A stretch of 64,000 nt of DNA from Cellulomonas sp. P24 (GTDB lineage: Bacteria; Actinomycetota; Actinomycetes; Actinomycetales; Cellulomonadaceae): contig NZ_JAJDFX010000002.1 in the NCBI RefSeq assembly GCF_024704385.1, positions 992,001 through 1,056,000 on the forward strand. Reading direction: 5' to 3'. This document shows positions 9,806 through 19,225 of the stretch, one piece after another. Every line of letters starts with the position of its first letter. Within the stretch, counting starts at the first letter, position 1. Position numbers and translations under genes: made by a program. Under the pieces are notes generated by a model. The model had not been told where the DNA came from. It searched no databases and saw only the letters and a list, made by a program, of their open reading frames with translations.

Positions 9806-11939
9806 GTGAGACTCCGATCAGAGAGAGCGGGTACGACTGCGGGTCGAGCGAGACCGTGAGGGTCGCCGTACGACTCGCAGGAAGAGTCACCATGACCGGC
9901 GCCGCGCCGGGGCCCGCATCGCCGGTGAACTCCTGGCCTGTCTCCTTCACGACCACGTGCACCGGCACCGGCCCTGTGGCACCTCGTGCCGAGAACGTGA
10001 ACCCCACACGCGTGCCGGCGGACGGGGAGCGCTCCACGCTGAAGTGCGCGACCGAGGGCCCGGTCAGAACACCCTGGCTGTCCGTGTGCGGACCCCACTC
10101 CGCGAGGTCGAGCGGGCTGACGGCGATCACCGATCCAGCCTGGGTGTCCAGCAGCTTGAGGGTCGCGTTGGAGTCCACCACGGTTCGCGGAGCCGCGTCG
10201 ATCACCGCACCAGGGCCGACGAGCAGGTACCGGTCGGCTTCCCCGGCCCAGTAGCTCGTCAGTCCCGAGTAGTCAGGGCGCAGGCTCACGTACGAGACGA
10301 GCTCGTCATTCCGGAGCGCGTACGTCGTCCAGAGCTGGGCGAACATCTCCGGCACCATGACGGTGACGTCCGTCCCTTCGCGACCGCCCAGCGCGTTGAC
10401 CCACTTGTCGGCCTGCGCGTAGTCGGCGGTCACGTGCCGCCGTTCGATCAGCGCCGGGTCGAGCCCGCCGACGGCGGAACGGATGTTGAGCCCTGCCCAC
10501 ATCGCCACCATCGCGAGACCTGCACCCACCAGTCCGAGACGGACGATCGGGGCCCGGGGAGGCAGCCGCCGCAAGAGCGAACGGACCAGAGCGCTCCAAC
10601 CGACGACCGAGGTGAGCAGCACGAGCGGCATGAGGAGCATGACGGCGCGGAACTGCGTGTAGCCACGCCCCTCCACGGTGAGGAAGACCACGTACCCGAC
10701 CCCGACCCCGAGAAGAGCCAGCCATCCGCCGCGATGCCGGTCGAGAATCACGGCAGACAGACAGCCGAGCGCGATGAGCGCAGCGAACAGCAACGTGGCA
10801 CGGCCCGCGCCGGGCGGTCCCTGGATGGGCGCCGTCCCGACCACCCGTGCCAACGCCGTGTAGTTCCCGTCGCTGAAGAACGGTGAACCCCACGAGTCCC
10901 CGCTGCGGTTGACGAGGAGCGCACCGACCCCGCGGTACCAGATCGTCGGGGAGAGGAGCACCGCGAGCCCCATCACCTTCAGAGCGCGCAGTCCGGCCGC
11001 GCGGTACGCGCCTCGCCGTCGGACGACCACACCCATCAGGATGAGAGGGGCGACGTAGAGCGCGTACTCGGTGTACACGCCGGCCAGCCCGACGAGGAGG
11101 AGCGCCGCCGGCCAGATCGGGATCCTCGCCTCGACGGCCGCAAGACACGCCGCTCCTGCGAGGAGGGCCAGGGACACACCCAGCAGCGAGTCCATGTTCT
11201 GCTGGAACGCCTGCTGGATCAGTACCGCCGAGGTCGTCGAGACCGCCGCGAAGCCGAGGCTCATCGCCAGCGGCACGCGGAGGAGCCGCGCGGCGACGAA
11301 GGCCGCGGCAGCGACCGCCGCCACCCACAGCCCCATCACCGGCATCGTCGAATGCAGCTCGTCGACCCGCAAGATGGTGCCGAGTGCGGCGTGGACGAGG
11401 GGTTGGCCGATCCGCAGCGGGCTGCTCAGTGCGGAGAGCATCGGACCGAAGGCCGGACCTCCGATGCCGGCACCGGGAACCGCACCGGGGGTCGGCACCG
11501 GTGAGAACGGGTGTCCGGTGAGCCACGACGCCTCGGAGAGGTAGAAGAACGCATCGTTGTTCTCGTTGGGCAGGACCACACTGGCGTCCCCGACCCACCG
11601 GTTCGGTGTCAGCGCCACGAACGCGCCGATGGCTCCGATCCCCGCGACGGCAGCGCTCAACGCGAGCGCACGGACCGAGACGTCCCACGGGCGCCGACCG
11701 CGCCGGACCGACACGGCCACCAGCACGATCGAGAGGACGGCCACGACCGCCAGCCCCTGGGGCACGTCGAGCCGCCACGAGGTGGTGGACAGGACGACCA
11801 CCAGAAGCGCAGCGCCGAGCACCGGGGCTGCAGGCAGCAGAACGTCTCGGTGCACGCGCCGCAGCGGAGCGAGCACCACGAGGCCGATGACCCAGAGGAC
11901 CAGCCAGGCAGCGACGACGACCAGCACGAGTTGGGTCAA
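9795..11939 (-). CDS. Large polytopic membrane protein, GT-C glycosyltransferase-like
   Basis: 714 residues with about twelve hydrophobic helices in the first ~500 residues, then an extracytoplasmic C-terminal part. The overall plan (many helices, short outer loops with acidic residues such as PNENNDAFFY) resembles GT-C enzymes that use polyprenyl-phosphate sugars outside the membrane. No family is recognised with confidence. The start is TTG 11939, overlapping the upstream stop as TTGA, the same arrangement as the next gene up. The nearby phosphoribosyltransferase/phosphatase pair would supply a decaprenyl-phosphate pentose, a plausible donor; that link is inference. It could also be a polymerase or an unknown transporter. 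Confidence 0.7.
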   Translation of the reverse strand: MTQLVLVVVAAWLVLWVIGLVVLAPLRRVHRDVLLPAAPVLGAALLVVVLSTTSWRLDVPQGLAVVAVLSIVLVAVSVRRGRRPWDVSVRALALSAAVAGIGAIGAFVALTPNRWVGDASVVLPNENNDAFFYLSEASWLTGHPFSPVPTPGAVPGAGIGGPAFGPMLSALSSPLRIGQPLVHAALGTILRVDELHSTMPVMGLWVAAVAAAAFVAARLLRVPLAMSLGFAAVSTTSAVLIQQAFQQNMDSLLGVSLALLAGAACLAAVEARIPIWPAALLLVGLAGVYTEYALYVAPLILMGVVVRRRGAYRAAGLRALKVMGLAVLLSPTIWYRGVGALLVNRSGDSWGSPFFSDGNYTALARVVGTAPIQGPPGAGRATLLFAALIALGCLSAVILDRHRGGWLALLGVGVGYVVFLTVEGRGYTQFRAVMLLMPLVLLTSVVGWSALVRSLLRRLPPRAPIVRLGLVGAGLAMVAMWAGLNIRSAVGGLDPALIERRHVTADYAQADKWVNALGGREGTDVTVMVPEMFAQLWTTYALRNDELVSYVSLRPDYSGLTSYWAGEADRYLLVGPGAVIDAAPRTVVDSNATLKLLDTQAGSVIAVSPLDLAEWGPHTDSQGVLTGPSVAHFSVERSPSAGTRVGFTFSARGATGPVPVHVVVKETGQEFTGDAGPGAAPVMVTLPASRTATLTVSLDPQSYPLSLIGVSHAA

Positions 11940-13192
11940 GGCTCTACCTTCCAGCGGACGCTGCGGATGACAGGCGACGCGAGAACGGCCCCGGCAACCG
12001 CTGCACCCACTACCAGCGGCAGTGTCGAGCGCAGGAGCAGGTCATCCACGCTCGCGACCACGACAGCGGCGGCCGCTACCCCGGCGAACCACGCGCCACG
12101 CACGTGCGAGTGCGCGCCGATGGCCACGGCCACGTCATTGGCGACCGCTGCAGCAAGATATACGCAGACACCGAGCGCAACCAAGACCACCCCGACGCGA
12201 CTGAACTCGTACGACGGGCCGTAGATCAGCCGGATCACCTGCGGGCCCACTGCTGCGGCGCCGACGATCGTCAGGACTGTGATACCGCCCACTGCGGTCG
12301 CCAGAGCGAGAAGCACGCGACGGAGTCCGGCGATGTCTCGCCGGTGCGAGCGGAGCGCGATCTTGCTCAGGTACGACGCCTGCACCGACTGGAACACGAA
12401 GACCGGCACGCGTGCGATCGTCAGCACCGCAACCAGATGGCCGGCGAATGCCGACTCGCTCGCCGTGCTCACGGAGACCGCAATCAGCACACCGCTGTTG
12501 AGAAGGAGCTGCATGGACACGGCCGCGGAGATCAGTCGCCCGGCCTCGCGGCCGAGTCCGACGGGGTCCTCCACCACAGGGGCGCGTCCCAGCGACCGGC
12601 TCCCGAGCACGCGCGCGAGGACGCCGCACGTGAGCGCCGACAGTCCGACGGCGGCGGCGAACGGCGCTGCCGACCGTACGCCGGCGCCCCAGAGAAGCAT
12701 CACGATCACCAGTCGCAGACCGGCATCGACAGAGACCACAGCTGCGTACCCTCGGAAGTTCGAGGATGCGGCGAGCGCCCCGCGCCCCGGGAACTGGATG
12801 ACGAAGCCGATGACACCGAGTCCGAGTGCGCCGAGAAGAAGGAGCTCGCTGGAGGACCACCCTCGCTGGCTGACCCAGAACACCGATACGACCGCGCTGC
12901 TCACGACCGCGACGACGAGAGCCGTACGCACGCCTCGGTTCAGGATCGGTCGCCCCCCGACGCCAGGTGCGTCCAACCGCGACAACCGCCGGGCAACGAC
13001 CTGCTCGATCGGGAGGAAGAGTCCGAGCGACACGACCACGATCACGGCCCAGAAGTACGAGAAGTCCCCGTACCGAGCGGGACCGAGCGCGCGAGCCGTC
13101 ATCACCAACAGCACATAAGATGCCGCACCGGAGAACGCGGTCCCGATCGCCACCCAGAGCGGTGACGATCGCGGCGGCGTGGCGACTCTCAA
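11936..13192 (-). CDS. Lipopolysaccharide-type flippase (MATE/Wzx fold)
   Basis: 418 residues if translation starts at TTG 13192, which overlaps the upstream stop as TTGA. Twelve to fourteen helices begin with SPLWVAIGTAFSGAASYVLL, like the polysaccharide-transport flippase family. It would move a lipid-linked sugar or oligosaccharide across the membrane. Having both a flippase and a Wzm/Wzt pair suggests two export routes, or a flippase for the lipid-linked monosaccharide donor used by the adjacent GT-C-like protein. A longer upstream reading of the frame runs antisense and inside the prenyltransferase gene and is not likely used. No clear ribosome site is seen. Confidence 0.75.
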   Translation of the reverse strand: MRVATPPRSSPLWVAIGTAFSGAASYVLLVMTARALGPARYGDFSYFWAVIVVVSLGLFLPIEQVVARRLSRLDAPGVGGRPILNRGVRTALVVAVVSSAVVSVFWVSQRGWSSSELLLLGALGLGVIGFVIQFPGRGALAASSNFRGYAAVVSVDAGLRLVIVMLLWGAGVRSAAPFAAAVGLSALTCGVLARVLGSRSLGRAPVVEDPVGLGREAGRLISAAVSMQLLLNSGVLIAVSVSTASESAFAGHLVAVLTIARVPVFVFQSVQASYLSKIALRSHRRDIAGLRRVLLALATAVGGITVLTIVGAAAVGPQVIRLIYGPSYEFSRVGVVLVALGVCVYLAAAVANDVAVAIGAHSHVRGAWFAGVAAAAVVVASVDDLLLRSTLPLVVGAAVAGAVLASPVIRSVRWKVEP

Positions 13193-14058
13193 CCGACGAC
13201 GACGCTGGCGGTGAATGTCAACAGCCACAAGGCTCCCAGGACCTGAAGAACACGATCGCCGAGGACGATCGACTCGGGCTCCCCTGCGCCCCCCCTGTCG
13301 ATGTCCACCGCGTACCTCATCAGGGCAATCACGAACGGCGCAATCGACACCTGAGGGATGAACTCGACCGTCCGGACCAGGCTGAACGCCCACAGAGAGT
13401 AGAAGACGATCGTCGCGGAGCCGGCCATTCCCCAGACGAAGCGCAGGTAGCTCGCAGAGTAGGCCTCGAGACTCTTCCGCGTCAGGCTCTGCCCCTCCCC
13501 CAGCAACTTGATCTCCGAGTAGCGCTTGCCCGCCACCATGAAGAGCGAGCCGAAAGCCGCGACGAGCATGAACCACATGGAGAGCGGCACGCCGACAGCG
13601 ACGCCACCGGCGACTGCCCGCAGGAGGAACCCTGACGAGACGACGGCGAGATCGATCACGGCCTGGTGCTTGAGCCAGAGGCAGTAGCTCAGCTGGAGCA
13701 GCGAGTACACGCCGAGGACGACTCCGAGCGTCCCGTGCCCCAGGAGGACGGCGAGCAAGGGCGACACGATCAGCAGGGCAGTTCCGACGCCCAGGGCGAC
13801 GGGCACGCTCACCGCACCGGAGGCGATGGGGCGGTTCCGCTTCACCGGATGGAGACGATCAGCCTCTCGATCGATCACATCGTTGATCAGGTAGATCCCC
13901 GCGCTCGCAAGACAGAACGTCACGAAGGCGAGAAGGATCGCCGTCCACGTGCTCGCCATGCCGAGCATCCCACCAGCGAGGGGACCGGCGAGCACGAGGA
14001 CGTTCTTGACCCACTGGCGCGGACGCATCGCCTTGATCAAGGCTCGAGGAGAGTTCAT
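13189..14058 (-). CDS. UbiA-family decaprenyl-phosphate phosphoribosyltransferase
   Basis: 289 residues, ATG 14058. The UbiA signature NDVIDREADRLHPVKRNRP supplies the Asp-rich Mg/prenyl-diphosphate site, and the protein resembles the mycobacterial decaprenyl-phosphate 5-phosphoribosyltransferase (Rv3806c family), starting near the N-terminus with MRPRQWVKN. It transfers phosphoribose from PRPP to polyprenyl phosphate. The next gene upstream is a PAP2 phosphatase matching the following step, in the same order as the mycobacterial pair. The product would be a polyprenyl-phosphoryl pentofuranose donor for the surface glycan. The C7 run at 13289-13295 is in frame here. Confidence 0.85.
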   Translation of the reverse strand: MNSPRALIKAMRPRQWVKNVLVLAGPLAGGMLGMASTWTAILLAFVTFCLASAGIYLINDVIDREADRLHPVKRNRPIASGAVSVPVALGVGTALLIVSPLLAVLLGHGTLGVVLGVYSLLQLSYCLWLKHQAVIDLAVVSSGFLLRAVAGGVAVGVPLSMWFMLVAAFGSLFMVAGKRYSEIKLLGEGQSLTRKSLEAYSASYLRFVWGMAGSATIVFYSLWAFSLVRTVEFIPQVSIAPFVIALMRYAVDIDRGGAGEPESIVLGDRVLQVLGALWLLTFTASVVVG

Positions 14059-14065
14059 CGTGCCG

Positions 14066-14575
14066 CTACCACTCTCGTCCGCGCAGGTGTCTGCGCACCC
14101 GCACGGTGATCAGTCCCAGCGCAGCGCCTGCGACGACGTCCGTCGGGTAGTGGACGCCCAGGAGAACCCTCGCGAGGCCCATCGTCGCCGCCGTCGCCAC
14201 CGCAGCCGGGCGCCCGACCAGAGGGACGAGGGCGAGAGCCGCCGCGGTGGTCGATGCTGCGTGGGCGGACGGAAAGCTCAGATCGGACGGGGTCGGCGTC
14301 AGCACCTGGACCCGCGGGTCGCTCGGACGCCGACGTCTGACGACTCTCTTGAGCACGACCGCACTCGCGTGCGCTCCGAACGCCGAGATGCCCACGTCGA
14401 CCCACGTCGTGCGGTGTCGGCGGTCGACGATCGCGCCGACGACCCCGAGAGCGACCCATCCCAGGGAGTGCTCGCCGAACGCCGACAACCCGCGGGCGAC
14501 CTGAGGCCATGGGGCTCGGCCCGCAACGCGCTGCCACCGAACCATCGCGCTCGTCTCCGCGTGCGTCACAGCCAC
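14066..14575 (-). CDS. PAP2-family phosphatase, likely for decaprenylphosphoryl-5-phosphoribose
   Basis: 169 residues from GTG 14575 behind GAGGAG. The three PAP2 motifs are present: KRVVRRRRPS, the central PSAHA and ARVLLGVHYPTD with the catalytic His-Asp pair, between several membrane helices. In the established pathway the phosphoribosyl lipid is dephosphorylated by a PAP2 enzyme (Rv3807c family). The seven-base gap to the UbiA gene and the gene order support that role. It could be a more general lipid phosphatase. Confidence 0.8.
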   Translation of the reverse strand: MAVTHAETSAMVRWQRVAGRAPWPQVARGLSAFGEHSLGWVALGVVGAIVDRRHRTTWVDVGISAFGAHASAVVLKRVVRRRRPSDPRVQVLTPTPSDLSFPSAHAASTTAAALALVPLVGRPAAVATAATMGLARVLLGVHYPTDVVAGAALGLITVRVRRHLRGREW

Positions 14576-14676
14576 CTGCTCGTGCTCCTCACGATCGCCG
14601 ACGCCCAGGTCCGGGCGCGCTAGAGCACCCTATCTGTGAAACCCGGTCCGGCTGCGGTGGTCGGGGGGCGTTCGGG

Positions 14677-14955
14677 TCAGGGGAAGCGGGTCTGGGCCCG
14701 GTTCCAGTACTCCAGGCTCCCGACCAGCGCGCTACGCAGCTGACCCTCACCCTGCGCCAGCAGCACCGGCGCCCACGACGACAACCCACTGGGATCAGCC
14801 GAACGCCCCAGATACACCTGATACGCCGCATTCACCCGCTGCAACGCCGACTCCCACGATCTCCAGAACCCCAACGTCACCGAGAACGTGCCCTGAGACG
14901 TCACCGTCCCCGACCACCACGAGACCTCCGACGGACCCGGATCACGCCCCAGCAC
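14677..14955 (-). CDS. Out-of-frame C-terminal DUF4214 segment of the amidase gene
   Basis: Shifted-frame continuation of the amidase gene with the last two DUF4214 units, ending AQTRFP. It has no ribosome site and is probably not made as a separate protein. Confidence 0.55.
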   Translation of the reverse strand: MLGRDPGPSEVSWWSGTVTSQGTFSVTLGFWRSWESALQRVNAAYQVYLGRSADPSGLSSWAPVLLAQGEGQLRSALVGSLEYWNRAQTRFP

Positions 14956-16690
14956 CCCCCCGGTACAACGCCGTCACGAACGACTGCGCCGTCCCCCCCG
15001 ACTTCGCGACGAACTCCGGGCTGGAGAACAACATCACCTTCAGATCCTCCGAACGGACCGCACCATTCATCAGCGCCGCCGTCCACGTACTCATCCCACC
15101 AGGATCCGGCGCACGCCCCAGCACCTGCTGGTAGTCACGCACCACCGTCTCATCCGCGTACTCACGACTCGTCGCCAGCACCGTCGCCAGCTGCGGCACC
15201 GTCATCCCCCCGGCAAGCGCCGACGTCCACGTCGACAGACCACCCGGATCCACCCCACGACCCAGCACGTCCTGGTACAACGACTTCACCACAGCCTGAG
15301 ACTCGACGTAGCGCTGGGCGTAGGCGAAGCCCTTCGCCGCCAAGGTCCTGATGGTCGGCAGGACCGCGTACCCGGCATCCCCGGGGCACGCCGTGCGGTA
15401 GACGTCTCGGTGCCCCGAGATGACCTGCAACGTCACGGTCGTCCCCGCCGCGTACTTGTCGCTGCCACCGGCTGTCGTATAGCTCATCGACCCGGACGGG
15501 TCGACGCCGTACGCCGCGAGCCGCCACGCGATCACCTCAGCGACCGCAGCCTGGGTCGCAGTGCTGGGCGTCAGCGTCGAGTAGTTCCCGAGCATCGCCA
15601 CCCCGACGGTGCCGGTGTTGAACCCGGCGGCATGTGCACCGACGACAGGCTCCACCATGCTGTTCGCACGGCCCTCGTAGATGTTTCCCCATTTGTCGAC
15701 GAGGAAGTTGTAGCCGATGTCGCACCACCCCAACGTATTGATGTGGTACGCCTGGTCGTTGCGAATCTGCTGCTCCGCCTGTGCGACCGTCGAGTAATTG
15801 TTGGAGTCCGCTGTGTGATGCACCACAGCGCCGACCAACCGTGTCGCCACGTCGGGGGTGCAGGCCTGAGGGGCAGCACCCCACTCGGCGCGGGTGATGA
15901 TCGTCGGCGCGAGCGCGGTGGCCGGTGAGGTCGCCGGCACGGGCGTGGTCACCGCCGTCGGAGGCGTCGTGATGGGTGTGGTGGTCGGCGAGGCCGTCGG
16001 TTGCGGCGTGACCACCGCCGTCGGCGCGGTGGACGTGGAGTACACGGCGTTGCTGAACGACGCGGGTCCACTTGCCGCCGCCGTCTGAGTGGTGCTGACC
16101 TCGGGCGAGCTGACGAGTGCCAGCTTCAGTCCCGAGGGTCCACCCTGTGCCGCGTCCGCGAAGGAGAGCTGGACGGCGTCCGCTTCTCCGACCCACACCG
16201 GATCGGTGCCGGAGCGGGCGTGCGCGCGTTCCGCTGTCCCGGAATCAGGTTCGGAGTCTGCCGGTGCGAGGGCCTGCCAGCCGGACCAGACACCACCGGC
16301 TCTGGTCCGTACCTCGGCGTCGAGATGCGCCACCGATTCTCCGGCGGGCCAGGTCAGACCGATCGTCTGGAAGGCGCCGGTCTCCACGACGGCGCTCTCC
16401 ACCCGGCCGGTGCCACCCTCCTCGTCGGTCACGATCCGGCCGTCGTCGGCTTGCGCGGCGACGTCGCCTGGCGTCGCAGCCGCGCTCGCCGCGGGGATGA
16501 CGACGTCCCGCTCGTCGATCGTCGGCTTGAGGGTGGCTGCGGTGGACGAGTCGACGACCGCGCGCGTCGAGACGCCCGAGGTAGCGACGACTCCGGTACC
16601 GACTCGCGGGGGGATCGCGGCGTCGACGCCGCCGCTGGCGGGAAGTCCCGCGAACAGCACCGCGATCGCGACAACGAGCCTAAACAACAT
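14677..16690 (-). CDS. Secreted PGRP-type N-acetylmuramoyl-L-alanine amidase with DUF4214 tail, frameshifted
   Basis: Signal peptide at residues 1-24, a Ser/Thr/Pro-rich linker (to about 265), then an amidase_2/PGRP domain with zinc ligands in VVHHTAD (about 288), the second His in GHRDV and the Cys in TACPG (about 428), plus WCDIGYNFLVD and IYEGRAN. It cleaves the muramic acid-L-alanine bond in peptidoglycan. The DUF4214 tail begins near residue 467. Site A has the in-frame seven bases, but site B (14955-14961) has seven where the other copies have six, so translation ends at 14942 with the same GGAGA tail as the other genes. Corrected length is 670 residues. Confidence 0.82.
14684..15290. 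repeat. DUF4214-tail direct repeat, copy 3
   Basis: Third copy of the ~606 bp module, one base longer because of the extra C at 14955-14961. Same orientation as copies 1 and 2. Confidence 0.85.
14955..14961. repeat. C7 (coding G7) homopolymer, frameshift site B, copy 3
   Basis: Seven C where copies 1 (2409-2414) and 2 (4775-4780) have six. It puts the amidase tail into the same alternative frame that site A produces in the other two genes. Confidence 0.9.
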
Positions 16691-16728
16691 GAGAATTTCC
16701 AGACCCTGGAGGAAGACGTTTCATTTGA

Positions 16729-17889
<1,161 letters not shown>

Positions 17890-17962
17890 CCCGCTCGCCG
17901 TTCTCCACACGTCCTCCACGGCTTCATCGACGTGGCACCGTCTTTCCTGTGTGCCGCCGACA

Positions 17963-17968
17963 TAAGAT
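17963..17968 (+). promoter_or_regulatory. Leaderless-type -10 box (TAAGAT)
   Basis: TAAGAT ends exactly 6 nt before GTG 17975, so transcription would start at or next to the start codon. Confidence 0.6.
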
Positions 17969-17974
17969 CCCGAG

Positions 17975-19225
17975 GTGCCCACCCGTCATGCGACAGCAGC
18001 CGGCCGGAGCACGGTGCGTCACGCAAGGAACCTTCGCGGTCACCACGTGCTGAGGTCGGTCGCACTGACACTCACCGCCGTGCTCGCGTTCGGTGCGGGC
18101 GGATTCGCGACCGCGTACTCGCGGTTCCAGGGGAACATCGACTCGGCGGACGTGACCGGCCTCCTCGGCGCCGACCGGCCGACGTCGAGCGCGGCGCCGG
18201 ACCCGAACGACCCGAGCAGCGGCTCGCCGGTCACGCTCCTGCTGATGGGGTCGGACGAGCGCGACGGCGCGAACGGCGCGATCGGTGGCTCGGTCGAGGG
18301 CATGCGCAGCGACACGACGATCGTGCTGCACATCTCCGCCAACCGGAAGCGGGTCGAGGCGGTGTCGATCCCCCGGGACTCGCACGTGCAGATCCCCGCG
18401 TGCACCATGACGAACGGCAAGACCAGCAAGCCCCAGAGCGCGCGGTTCAACGCAGCGTTCGCCATCGGTGCCGACACCGGTGGAGACACCGCATCGGCTG
18501 CTGCGTGCGCGATCAAGACCGTCGAGTCGCTGACCGGCGTGCGCATCGACGGGTTCGTGGTCGTCGACTTCGTCGGGTTCATCCGCATGGTGGATGCCCT
18601 GGGCGGCGTCCCGATCTGCATCCCGAACGCGATGGACTCTCCCAAGGCCGGCCTGAAGCTGAGCGCCGGCTACCAGACCCTCGACGGGAAGACGGCGCTC
18701 GCGTACGCCCGCGCCCGCACCGGGACGGGCGTCGGTGACGGCTCTGACACCAATCGCATCGGGCGCCAGCAGCAGCTCCTGGCCGCGACGGCCCGCGAGG
18801 TCTTCTCGAAGAACCTCCTCACGGACGTCGGCCAGCTCCTCCGGTTCCTCGACGCAGCGACCAGCTCGGTCACCGCCAACCCGGAGCTCGCGTCGATCAC
18901 GAACATGGCCGGCCTCGCGTTCAGCCTCAAGGACATCCCGAGCGGGAACATCACGTTCATGACCGTGCCGTTCACGAGCTACCGGCCGGACCCGAACCAG
19001 GTCGTCTGGACGTCTGCCGCAGCGACCATCTGGGCCAACATGGCGTCGGACCGGTCGATCGTCACCGCCGCCGCACAGACCGACTCGACGAGTTCCGGGA
19101 CCGCAGCGGACGCGCCCGAAGGCACGTCCGCGGGCACGGTCAGCGACACCCCGACTACCGCGGAGACCAAGGTTGCCGGCAAAGAAGCGTTCACCCCTGA
19201 CGACGTCACCGCCGTGTGCGGCTGA
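17975..19225 (+). CDS. LytR-CpsA-Psr (LCP) family ligase
   Basis: 416 residues. One N-terminal membrane helix (about residues 25-48), then the LCP domain with SIPRDSHVQIP and the Arg/Asp-rich YARARTG...NRIGRQQQ region that binds polyprenyl-pyrophosphate glycans. LCP enzymes transfer lipid-linked glycans to peptidoglycan outside the membrane. The GTG start follows a -10 box by 6 nt with no ribosome site, suggesting a leaderless mRNA. A second LCP gene overlaps or follows immediately. The polar Ser/Thr/Ala-rich C-terminus after about 360 is probably disordered. Confidence 0.9.
   Translation: MPTRHATAAGRSTVRHARNLRGHHVLRSVALTLTAVLAFGAGGFATAYSRFQGNIDSADVTGLLGADRPTSSAAPDPNDPSSGSPVTLLLMGSDERDGANGAIGGSVEGMRSDTTIVLHISANRKRVEAVSIPRDSHVQIPACTMTNGKTSKPQSARFNAAFAIGADTGGDTASAAACAIKTVESLTGVRIDGFVVVDFVGFIRMVDALGGVPICIPNAMDSPKAGLKLSAGYQTLDGKTALAYARARTGTGVGDGSDTNRIGRQQQLLAATAREVFSKNLLTDVGQLLRFLDAATSSVTANPELASITNMAGLAFSLKDIPSGNITFMTVPFTSYRPDPNQVVWTSAAATIWANMASDRSIVTAAAQTDSTSSGTAADAPEGTSAGTVSDTPTTAETKVAGKEAFTPDDVTAVCG

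Noticed and set aside
13289-13295. C7 run in the UbiA-type gene as another switch
   Set aside because: The protein is in frame and complete at this length.
2138-15290. DUF4214 modules as mobile elements
   Set aside because: No transposase, terminal inverted repeats or target duplications; similarity matches a coding domain.
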